This document shows, piece after piece, positions 25,206 through 32,481 of a stretch of 64,000 nt of DNA. Position 1 is the first letter of the stretch, and the number at the start of each line of letters is the position of its first letter. The DNA is from JAPPLG01 sp965199935 (GTDB taxonomy: Bacteria > Bdellovibrionota > Bdellovibrionia > Bdellovibrionales > UBA1609): positions 62,001 to 126,000 of the forward strand of contig CBDATD010000002.1 in NCBI GenBank assembly GCA_965199935.1. Direction: 5' to 3'. The notes beneath the pieces are model-generated. The model was not told the DNA's origin and ran no database searches. It worked only from the letters and a program-made list of their open reading frames with translations. Both the position numbers and the translations under genes were made by a program.

Positions 25206-25850
25206 TTACAGACTGCCGGGCATTTGCATTTTTTTGTGGCATCTACCGGCGAGATCCATATTATGAGTCACTAAAATCAAAGTGGTTTCTTTTGCGACAG
25301 AGAAGAGAGTGTCCATTGCTTTTTTCCCGGAAAGCGCATCCAGGTTGCCGCTGGGTTCGTCAGCCAGAAGAATGCACGGATGAGCGACACTGGCTCGGGC
25401 AATAGCGGTTCGCTGGCATTCGCCTCCGCTCATTTGGCTCGGCAGGTGATGAAAGCGATGCTCCATGCCTACTTTGGCTAATTGCTCTTTGGCTCTTCCG
25501 ACAGCATTTTTTTTACGCGCTATCTCTAGGGGCAGGCTGACATTTTCCAATGCTGTCAGGTGAGGCATTAAATGGTACTGTTGAAAAACAATGCCGATGT
25601 GGCGGGAGCGAAATTGTGTCAGCTCTTCTTCATTCATTTGTGTGATGTTTTGACGGGCCATTTGAATTTCTCCGGAGTCTGGTTTTTCCAGTCCCGCCAA
25701 CAGCGACAATAATGTCGTTTTGCCGCTTCCCGAAGGTCCAACGACGGCCAGGCTTTTTGCAGTTTCGACGGTGAAGCTGATATTTTTCAATACTTCTATG
25801 GTGCGTGAGGCTTGTTTAAAACTTTTATTTACGTTTTGAATTTGAATCAT
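25206..25850 (-). CDS. ABC transporter ATPase (YbbA/LolD-like)
   Basis: 214 residues with all ABC motifs: Walker A GPSGSGKTT near 38, Q-loop in GIVFQQYHLM, signature MSGGECQRTAIARA, Walker B ILLADEPSGNLD, and H-loop LILVTHNMD. The signature has Cys where LolD/YbbA usually have Gln, which should be tolerated. It ends 1 bp before the permease start and is clearly its partner. Confidence 0.92.
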   Translation of the reverse strand: MIQIQNVNKSFKQASRTIEVLKNISFTVETAKSLAVVGPSGSGKTTLLSLLAGLEKPDSGEIQMARQNITQMNEEELTQFRSRHIGIVFQQYHLMPHLTALENVSLPLEIARKKNAVGRAKEQLAKVGMEHRFHHLPSQMSGGECQRTAIARASVAHPCILLADEPSGNLDALSGKKAMDTLFSVAKETTLILVTHNMDLAGRCHKKMQMPGSL

Positions 25851-26030
25851 TGTTTAAAACGCTTTAAAGACTGTTTGGGATTTTGTTGAAGAACAAACAT
25901 CAAAATGAGATTTGATTTTTTGAATGAGGGAGGTCGATGGGCTTGTCATTTTCGTCTCCATTTCGTCCTGACCGCTTTTGTTGTTTTGCGGGAGGAGTGA
26001 ATGTGTCAGTTGTTTCTCATTGTAAATCTT

Positions 26031-26064
26031 TGAAATAAAATAATCAATTGATTATTTTATTTCA
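26031..26064. promoter_or_regulatory. 34-bp perfect palindrome upstream of tRNA-His
   Basis: Two 17-base arms meet with no spacer (26031-26047 and 26048-26064; the centre is ATCAATTGAT). The right arm contains TTGATT (26048-26053), which with TGTAAT (26070-26075, 16-bp spacing) makes a plausible promoter for tRNA-His. The arms are very AT-rich. It could be an operator, or the scar of a palindromic duplication. Confidence 0.6.
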
Positions 26065-26087
26065 CTGGGTGTAATGTTTTTATAAAT

Positions 26088-26160
26088 GGCGGTCGTAGTT
26101 CAACGGTAGAGCGCCAGATTGTGGTTCTGGTTGTTGCGGGTTCGAGTCCCGTCGATCGCC
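26088..26160 (+). tRNA. tRNA-His (GTG)
   Basis: The cloverleaf has an extra G-1 at 26088 facing C73 at 26160, the histidine identity pair. The acceptor is GCGGTCG with CGATCGC, the anticodon loop is TTGTGGT (anticodon GTG), and the T-arm is GCGGG-TTCGAGT-CCCGT. CCA is not fully encoded. Confidence 0.95.
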
Positions 26161-26600
26161 CATAAAAAACAAGGGGGCTGGAAAGCTCCCTTGTTTTTTA
26201 TCTGTGACGGGACTCGAAGTGAGTGAACGACTTGCAGCAAAGGCGTGAGCCTTTGTTACGAGGCAGAAAATCTGGATGATTTTCTGAGAGAACGAAGGGG
26301 GTCTGCGCAAGTTATGAGCGTGATTTGCGAATGGCTGTAGCAGACGAGTCCCGTCGATCGCCCATAAAAAACAAGGGGGCTGGAAAGCTCCCTTGTTTTT
26401 TATCTGTGACGGGACTCGAAGTGAGTGAACGACTTGCAGCAAAGGCGTGAGCCTTTGTTACAAGGCAGAAAATCTGGATGATTTTCTGAGAGAACGAAGG
26501 GGGTCTGCGCAAGTTATGAGCGTGATTTGCGAATGGCTGCAGCAGACGAGTCCCGTCGATCGCCCATAAAAAACAAGGGGGCTGGAAAGCTCCCTTGTTT
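26161..26600. repeat. 202-bp tandem repeat, 2.2 copies, behind tRNA-His
   Basis: Copies begin at 26161, 26363 and 26565. Each full copy has the terminator, an inverted T-arm segment, hairpin A (26231-26262, AAAGGC-gtga-GCCTTT core), hairpin B (CAGAAAATC-tggat-GATTTTCTG, 26264-26286), and at its end a copy of the last ~20 bases of the tRNA. The copies differ at only a few positions, so the amplification is recent. The region to 26727 contains no gene. Confidence 0.88.
26163..26200 (+). terminator. Terminator behind tRNA-His, GGAA tetraloop
   Basis: A 17-bp stem (26163-26179 with 26184-26200) is closed by a GGAA tetraloop. The core GGGCT-ggaa-AGCTC recurs in the tRNA-Leu terminator. Further out, TTCGAGTCCCGTC in the tRNA T-arm (26141-26153) is perfectly complementary to 26206-26218. 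Confidence 0.85.
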
Positions 26601-26727
26601 TTTATCTGTTGACAGTTCAATGGCTGTGTATGTACTGGATACAGAGTGCTGATTTCTTATGTTTATATTTCTTGTATTCATAGAAAGGCAGGATGGTTCG
26701 TCGGCAGACTCTTAAAGGAGAAATTTT

Positions 26728-28089
26728 ATGGAATCTCAACATGGGGTATGGTCCGGCCGCTGGGCTTTTATTTTTGCAGCTGCCGGCTCAGCTGTTGGGT
26801 TAGGCAATATATGGAAATTTCCTTATATGACCGGCGAGAACGGCGGCGGAGCTTTTGTTATTATTTATCTTTTGTGTATCGCCTGCATTGGCGTTCCCAT
26901 TATGATCTCTGAGGTTTTACTGGGCCGAATGGGGAGAAAAAACCCCATTCACACCATGTATTTTTTGAGTAAAACATACGGCCGGCTGCCTGTTTGGTCC
27001 TGTATTGGCTGGATGGGGGTATTGGCTGGTTTTATCATTTTATCTTTTTATGCTGTGATTGCCGGATGGGTTTTGCATTATATGTTTTTGACAGCACAAG
27101 GCCGCTTTGAAGGAGCAGACAGTTCTCTGGTGAGCAGTATTTTTTCTGAGTTTGTGAGCCGGCCCTCTTTGGTGATGTTTTGGTTCACTCTATTTATGGC
27201 TATTACCGTTGTGATCATTTCCCGCGGTGTGAAACTGGGTCTAGAGCTTTTCGTGAAATGGGCGATGCCTTTGCTGTTTGTTTTGTTGTTTGTGTTGTTA
27301 GGCTATGCTGTGGTGTCCGGAGATTTCGCAAAAGGATTTTCTTTTTTGTTTTCTTTTAACGTTCAAGATTTAAGCTCTACAGCTGTTTTATCTGCTATGG
27401 GGCATGCTTTTTTTACTTTATCCATTGGCATGGGGGCTATTATGGCCTACGGAGCTTATCTGCCTAAAAACGTATCTATCATTTCAACAGTGGGAGTGAT
27501 CGCTGTTTTAGATACACTTGTGGCTCTTGCAGCCGGATTGGCCATTTTTCCCATTGTCTTCACAAATGGATTGCAGCCGGATGCTGGGCCGGGGTTGTTG
27601 TTTCAGGCCGTTCCTTTAGCCTTTGGCAGTTTGCCGGCAGGGTCTTTGTTTGGCGCGTTGTTTTTTCTGCTTGTGAGTTTTGCGGCTTTGACTTCCGCCA
27701 TCTCTCTTGTGGAGCCGGCTCTATCTTTTCTTATTGAAAAATATAAAATGAAAAGAGTTCATGCGGCTGTTCTCATTGGGCTGATTTGTTGGGTTATGGG
27801 AATAGGGACCGTGTTTTCTTTTAGTATTTGGTCTGACTTCCATATCGTGCAGTCTATGACTATTTTTGATTTTCTGGATTATGTGTCGCAAAAAATACTT
27901 CTGCCTGTTGGAGGTTTTTTAATTTCCATCTATGCTGCATACAAACTGCCTTTTCAAAAAATTGTAGAAAACTTGAATCTCCGGAAAAAATATATTTATC
28001 TGTGGAAAACTCTTGTCGGGGTTGTAGCTCCTTTGAGTATAGTGATCATATTTTTGAATTCACTGGGGTTTTTCAAACTTATTTTTTAA
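26728..28089 (+). CDS. Sodium-dependent (NSS/SNF family) amino acid transporter
   Basis: 453 residues with about eleven to twelve membrane segments. The NSS signature is at the start: GLGNIWKFPYMTGENGGGAF (about 25-44), with the unwound TM1 that binds sodium and substrate in LeuT. ATG 26728 follows AAAGGAG at 26714-26720. TTGACA at 26609-26614 may be a promoter -35, but no good -10 is seen. This family imports amino acids or related small molecules with sodium; the substrate cannot be read from sequence. Confidence 0.93.
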   Translation: MESQHGVWSGRWAFIFAAAGSAVGLGNIWKFPYMTGENGGGAFVIIYLLCIACIGVPIMISEVLLGRMGRKNPIHTMYFLSKTYGRLPVWSCIGWMGVLAGFIILSFYAVIAGWVLHYMFLTAQGRFEGADSSLVSSIFSEFVSRPSLVMFWFTLFMAITVVIISRGVKLGLELFVKWAMPLLFVLLFVLLGYAVVSGDFAKGFSFLFSFNVQDLSSTAVLSAMGHAFFTLSIGMGAIMAYGAYLPKNVSIISTVGVIAVLDTLVALAAGLAIFPIVFTNGLQPDAGPGLLFQAVPLAFGSLPAGSLFGALFFLLVSFAALTSAISLVEPALSFLIEKYKMKRVHAAVLIGLICWVMGIGTVFSFSIWSDFHIVQSMTIFDFLDYVSQKILLPVGGFLISIYAAYKLPFQKIVENLNLRKKYIYLWKTLVGVVAPLSIVIIFLNSLGFFKLIF

Positions 28090-28148
28090 ATATGTTTTTT
28101 TAGTGGATGTCTTTTGCTTCTATGTTCAAGTTTCTCAGGGGATGCAGT

Positions 28149-29072
28149 ATGTCTTTTGAAGGTTCGGAAAAAAAATTTGAAATTATACTCAACCCCCAGT
28201 CACAGAATTTGAGAGAATGCTCCTTTTATCCAAAGCTGTTGAAGAAAGCTAAAACTCAAGCTATCCGCCGATTTTCCAATTCTTGCTGCACAGCCTTTAT
28301 ACTTTCTGAATCCAGCTTGTTTGTGTGGGATCACCGGTTGATATTGATTACCTGTGGGAAGACAACGTTGTCTTCAGCTGTTCTCTATCTCGCTCGACAG
28401 ATTGATAAAGAAAGCATTCAAGCCTTGTTTTTTCAAAGGAAAAATGAACTTTTTCCACTCGCTCAAAAGACAAGTTTTGATTATGACGTCATTCAACTGA
28501 GAAGGCAGTTTGAAGGCAGAGCTTTGAGGTTTGGCCATTTGGATGAGCATCACTTTTTCTTGTTTCATCTGGAGCAGTCTTATCTTCCCCACCCTCAAGA
28601 TCATACAATAGAGATTTTAATGTATGATACTCAAGGGGAGTTGAATTCTTTATTTAAATCTTCACCAAAAGAAAAAAAGATAAGATCAGTCTTAGATTTA
28701 GAATCTAGTTTTCCGGGATTCACTCTGCAAGACTATGCTTTTCGGCCTCAAGGCTATTCTTTGAACGCTTTAAGAGGGAGGGAGTATTATACTATTCATG
28801 TGACGCCGCAGGAGCCAGGATATTATGTCAGTTTTGAAACTAATATGCAAAATCCGTCAGAAGTTTTGAGTAAAGTCGTTCGCTTGTTTCGTCCTTCGCG
28901 GCTGGATGTTGTTGTTTTTTTTCCATTTTCTTATGAAGGGAGTTTTCCATCTGAATTGGATGGTTTTACTAGAAGCATTTTTAGCAAAAAGAGGCTGAAC
29001 TGCGGCTTTGATGTTCATTTCTTGGCCTTTAGAAATGTTAAAACTCAAATCTCCTCTCCCTATTCTTGGTAA
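28149..29072 (+). CDS. speD: S-adenosylmethionine decarboxylase, eukaryotic-type
   Basis: About 307 residues from ATG 28149, chosen because AGGGG precedes it and the protein then begins MSFEGSEKKFEI, as in eukaryotic enzymes. The frame opens at 28107. The self-processing site LSESSLFVW (Glu-Ser cleavage, near residue 55) yields the pyruvoyl cofactor. ITCGKTTL carries the catalytic Cys. RPQGYSLNAL and YYTIHVTPQEPGYYVSFETN match the Ser/His processing residues of the human and yeast enzymes. It makes the aminopropyl donor for spermidine. This class is unusual in bacteria. No spermidine synthase gene is in the window. Confidence 0.88.
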   Translation: MSFEGSEKKFEIILNPQSQNLRECSFYPKLLKKAKTQAIRRFSNSCCTAFILSESSLFVWDHRLILITCGKTTLSSAVLYLARQIDKESIQALFFQRKNELFPLAQKTSFDYDVIQLRRQFEGRALRFGHLDEHHFFLFHLEQSYLPHPQDHTIEILMYDTQGELNSLFKSSPKEKKIRSVLDLESSFPGFTLQDYAFRPQGYSLNALRGREYYTIHVTPQEPGYYVSFETNMQNPSEVLSKVVRLFRPSRLDVVVFFPFSYEGSFPSELDGFTRSIFSKKRLNCGFDVHFLAFRNVKTQISSPYSW

Positions 29073-29115
29073 GAAGCTTGACTGTAGTTTTGAAAGAAAA
29101 TAAAGTTCTTTCATT

Positions 29116-29526
29116 ATGAAAATCTGGATTGCTTCGGACCACCGCGGTCTGGCTTTAAAAGAAAATTTAAAAAGCAAATTTCCTCAGCAGGATTGGGAGG
29201 ATCTGGGTCCTTTTTCATCAGCTCCTGTAGATTATCCTGATTACGCTGAAAAACTTTGCAAAAATTTGATAGATCCGGATCAAGGGGTTCTCGTCTGCGG
29301 TACAGGACAGGGAATGGTGATGAAGGCCAACCGCTCTAAGCATATTCGAGCGGCTCTCTGCTGGAATGAACAGAGTAGTTTATTGGCCCGCCGGCATAAC
29401 AATGCCAACGTTCTTTGCCTGCCGGGGGCCTTGATTTCTTTTGATTTATGTGAAAAAATTTTTAGGATTTTTAATGAAACTTCTTTTGAAGAAGGCCGTC
29501 ATTTGAAGCGTGTTCAGAAATTATGA
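29116..29526 (+). CDS. rpiB: Ribose-5-phosphate isomerase B
   Basis: 136 residues. The N-terminal SDHRG motif (ASDHRGLALK), the catalytic Cys in VLVCGTGQGM near residue 63, and RRHNNANVLCLPG match RpiB. It interconverts ribose 5-phosphate and ribulose 5-phosphate. Its stop overlaps the glyA start (ATGA at 29523-29526), so translation is coupled. An rpiB-glyA pair is common in bacteria. Confidence 0.93.
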   Translation: MKIWIASDHRGLALKENLKSKFPQQDWEDLGPFSSAPVDYPDYAEKLCKNLIDPDQGVLVCGTGQGMVMKANRSKHIRAALCWNEQSSLLARRHNNANVLCLPGALISFDLCEKIFRIFNETSFEEGRHLKRVQKL

Positions 29527-30764
29527 GTTTGAAAGATAAAGATGCAGAAGTCTTTTCTGCTCTTCAGGAGGAAGCTCAGAGGCAGAAGTTTGGTCTGGAA
29601 ATGATTGCTTCGGAAAACTATGTATCCCCAGAGGTTTTAGAAGCTCAAGGTTCTGTGTTTACCAATAAGTATGCGGAGGGGTATCCGGGAAAACGCTACT
29701 ACAGCGGCTGTGAAAATGTGGACGCTGTTGAAAGAATTGGAAAAAACCGCCTCAAGGAAATTTTTAATTGTGATCATGCGAATGTTCAGCCTCACTCCGG
29801 TTCTTCCGCAAATATGGCTGTGTATTTTGCCGTCCTTAAACCGCAGGATGTGATTCTGGGAATGGATTTGTCGCAGGGGGGCCACCTCACTCACGGCTCT
29901 CCTGTAAACTTCAGCGGTTTTGTTTTTCAGGCTCAATTTTATGGTGTGGATGAGAAGACGCATTTGATAGACTATAATAAGATTGAAGAGGCGGCAAAAA
30001 AATATAAACCGAAGTTATTAGTGGCCGGCCACAGCGCCTATCCTCGTTTTTTAGATTTTGAAAAATTTAAAAACATTGCTCAGCAGATCGGTTGTCCTTT
30101 GATGGTGGATATGGCGCATTTTAGCGGTTTGGCGGCCGGAGGTGTGCATCCTTCTCCTGTGCCGTACGCAGATCTGGTGACTTCTACGACGCATAAGACA
30201 CTGAGAGGCCCTCGCGGCGGAGTGATTTTATGTAAAAAAGAGTGGGCAAAGAAAGTGGATTCCAAAGTTTTTCCCGGAATACAAGGCGGCCCCCTGCCTC
30301 ATGTGATGGCGGCAAAAGCCGTTGCCTTCAAAGAAGCTTTGGAGCCTTCGTATAAAATCTATGTTCAACAAATTGTTAAAAACGCCAAGTGTTTAGCGAA
30401 GAAGCTTACCCAAAAAGGATTTCATCTGGTGACAGGGGGGACAGACAACCATCTGCTGCTCATCAACTTAAATAATAAAAATATCACTGGTAAGGAGGCG
30501 GGGGACGTTTTGCATCAATCCGGCATCACCGTCAATAAAAATACAGTGCCGGGAGAGACAAGGTCTCCTTTTACAGCCAGCGGCATCCGGTTGGGAACTT
30601 CTGCCGTGACGACGAGAGGGATGAAAGAAAAAGAGATGGAAATGATTGCTCATTGGATGGATCAAGCTGTCCGCCATCGAACAAATGAAAAGAAAATTTT
30701 AGAAATTAAAAATGAAGTTCAAGAACTTTGCAGCCGGTTTTCTCTCTTTCATCAGGAAACATAG
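29523..30764 (+). CDS. glyA: Serine hydroxymethyltransferase
   Basis: 413 residues, standard size. Features seen are GLEMIASENYVS, the TNKYAEGYPGKRYYSGCENVD cofactor/substrate region, the PLP-binding Lys in TSTTHKTLRGPRGG near residue 225, and the C-terminal SGIRLGTSAVTTRGM. It converts serine and tetrahydrofolate to glycine and methylene-tetrahydrofolate in the cytoplasm. The frame is intact and translationally coupled to rpiB. Confidence 0.98.
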   Translation: MSLKDKDAEVFSALQEEAQRQKFGLEMIASENYVSPEVLEAQGSVFTNKYAEGYPGKRYYSGCENVDAVERIGKNRLKEIFNCDHANVQPHSGSSANMAVYFAVLKPQDVILGMDLSQGGHLTHGSPVNFSGFVFQAQFYGVDEKTHLIDYNKIEEAAKKYKPKLLVAGHSAYPRFLDFEKFKNIAQQIGCPLMVDMAHFSGLAAGGVHPSPVPYADLVTSTTHKTLRGPRGGVILCKKEWAKKVDSKVFPGIQGGPLPHVMAAKAVAFKEALEPSYKIYVQQIVKNAKCLAKKLTQKGFHLVTGGTDNHLLLINLNNKNITGKEAGDVLHQSGITVNKNTVPGETRSPFTASGIRLGTSAVTTRGMKEKEMEMIAHWMDQAVRHRTNEKKILEIKNEVQELCSRFSLFHQET

Positions 30765-30769
30765 AGCAG

Positions 30770-31303
30770 TTATTGAACATTTTCTATTCGAGCAATGTAG
30801 GGAAGGTTTCTGAATTCTTCCCGGTAATCCAGCCCATAGCCGATAAGGAAGGGATCTCCTGAAACTGTAAAGCCTACATGATCTATTTTGATATTTTTTT
30901 GAATTTGATCTGGTTTAGATATGAGAGTGACCGTTGTAATGCTTTGAGGTTTTCTGGCTTTTAAGTGAGAGAGGATGCTGGTTAAAGTAATGCCGCGGTC
31001 CACGATATCTTCTACAAGGATGACATGTTTATCTTGCAGATCCACCTGTACATCTAAACTTAAACGCACTTCTGTAGAAGGTTTGTTTCTCAAGCCGTAG
31101 CTGGATGCAGAATAAAAATCACATAACACGTCCAGGTCCATAGCAGAAACCAAATCACAATAAAAGCGAAAAGAGCCTTTGAGCATTCCTATGGCGACCA
31201 CTCGTTTGCCCTTAAAGGATTGAGTCAGCTGTTGAGCCATCTCTTTGATACGCTTGTGAATTTGGACTTGATCATAAACGATAGATGTTTTTATATTTTC
31301 CAT
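30770..31303 (-). CDS. hpt: Hypoxanthine phosphoribosyltransferase
   Basis: 177 residues. The PRPP-binding signature is VILVEDIVDRGITL near residue 97, and YGLDYREEFRNLPYI is typical of the Hpt C-terminus. It salvages hypoxanthine and guanine. Its start codon lies only 13 bp from that of rsmH on the other strand, so the promoters of the two genes must lie inside each other's coding region. Confidence 0.95.
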   Translation of the reverse strand: MENIKTSIVYDQVQIHKRIKEMAQQLTQSFKGKRVVAIGMLKGSFRFYCDLVSAMDLDVLCDFYSASSYGLRNKPSTEVRLSLDVQVDLQDKHVILVEDIVDRGITLTSILSHLKARKPQSITTVTLISKPDQIQKNIKIDHVGFTVSGDPFLIGYGLDYREEFRNLPYIARIENVQ

Positions 31304-31316
31304 GGTGGAGTGAAAT

Positions 31317-32201
31317 ATGGATCATAAGTCTGTATTGGTCAACGAAGTTTTAAGGCACTTTCAAAAGAACTGCGCTTCCATGCTGGATGCAACGTTCGGC
31401 CGGGGAGGGCATAGTTTAGCTTTGAAAAAAAGACGGCCTCATTTAAAAATCATCGCTTTGGATCAAGATGTTGAGGCAGTCCGCTGGGGCAGAAAGCACT
31501 TTCGGTTTTCTAACTGTTGTATTTATCATTTGAATTTTCATTATTTCCATGAAAAAAAAGAGGAAATTTTTCTGAAACATTCCATTCAAGGAGGATTGGA
31601 TATGATCCTTTTGGATCTGGGGCCCAGCTCTCCTCAATTGGATCAATCCGAGAGAGGATTCAGCTTTTACAAGGAGGGGCCGTTGGATATGAGGATGGAT
31701 CAGTCCGCCCCGCAGACAGCCGGTGATATTATCAACCAAGCTCAGGCGGGGGAGTTGACTTGGATATTTAAGGAGTTGGGGGAAATCAGAAACCCAGGGT
31801 CTGTGGTTCGCTCCATCTTAAGGGAAAGAAAAAAACAACAAATTAAATCTACTGTGCAGTTGGCTCGTCTCATTGAGAAAAGTGTTCCCTGGAGAAACAA
31901 ACATCCTGCAACTCCGTATTTTCTTGCTTTAAGGGTTCAGGTGAACAACGAATTGGCGGGGTTGAGAGAGTCTTTGCCTTTTTTAATTCAATCCTTGAAG
32001 GATCAAGGAAGAATTTTTGTCATCACATTCCATTCTTTAGAAGCCTGCATTGTAAAACAAATATTTAAGCAGTTCTCTTTGAAAAAGGAGGGGGTTTTAG
32101 TTAACAAGAAAGTGATACGCCCTTCCAGGGAGGAAATTTTGTCTAATCCAAGGAGCCGAAGCGCCCAACTGAGAATTTTCCAGAGGATGCAGTATGTCTG
32201 A
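31317..32201 (+). CDS. rsmH: 16S rRNA (cytosine-1402-N4)-methyltransferase RsmH
   Basis: 294 residues. MDHKSVLVNEVL at the N-terminus, the SAM motif LDATFGRGGHS, LDLGPSSPQLDQSERGFSF, and FHSLEACIVKQIF are diagnostic of RsmH (MraW). The ribosome site GGTGGAG (31304-31310) abuts the hpt start codon. It opens a short division cluster, rsmH-ftsL-ftsI, with overlapping genes. mraZ is absent upstream and murE and other mur genes are absent downstream, so the usual dcw cluster is broken here. Confidence 0.97.
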   Translation: MDHKSVLVNEVLRHFQKNCASMLDATFGRGGHSLALKKRRPHLKIIALDQDVEAVRWGRKHFRFSNCCIYHLNFHYFHEKKEEIFLKHSIQGGLDMILLDLGPSSPQLDQSERGFSFYKEGPLDMRMDQSAPQTAGDIINQAQAGELTWIFKELGEIRNPGSVVRSILRERKKQQIKSTVQLARLIEKSVPWRNKHPATPYFLALRVQVNNELAGLRESLPFLIQSLKDQGRIFVITFHSLEACIVKQIFKQFSLKKEGVLVNKKVIRPSREEILSNPRSRSAQLRIFQRMQYV

Positions 32202-32481
32202 CTCTCTTCGCCCTTTCTTTAGTATTATGGTGATTATTATTTCCTTGTTTTTAATAGTTTTTGTCAAAATGGAGGCGCGTCGAATCAATTACTCTATTTT
32301 AAGGCAGAGCCGGCAGTATCGAATGTTATCGGATCGATACTACAAGGATTTAATGGATTATTTACAATTAACTCAAGGTTCGCGGCTTAACGATATTGCC
32401 CGCTCCCAGTTGACTTTAGACCGCGCCCGCAAAGGCCAGGTGATTTTGCTCGTGGGAGGTAAAATTGCCATCCCTCAATAA
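32194..32481 (+). CDS. ftsL: FtsL-like division protein
   Basis: 95 residues with one membrane segment (FFSIMVIIISLFLIVFVKM) followed by a periplasmic coiled coil (INYSILRQSRQYRMLSDRYY). Sequence alone is weak, but size, topology and position between rsmH and ftsI, overlapping both, are those of FtsL. FtsL bridges FtsB/FtsQ to FtsW/FtsI at the septum. Confidence 0.75.
   Translation: MSDSLRPFFSIMVIIISLFLIVFVKMEARRINYSILRQSRQYRMLSDRYYKDLMDYLQLTQGSRLNDIARSQLTLDRARKGQVILLVGGKIAIPQ

Noticed and set aside
26080..26620. Minus-strand frames with GDRRDSNPQQPEPQSG-like peptide
   Set aside because: These are the antisense of tRNA-His and its repeats, a well-known false gene prediction. No ribosome site or conservation as protein.
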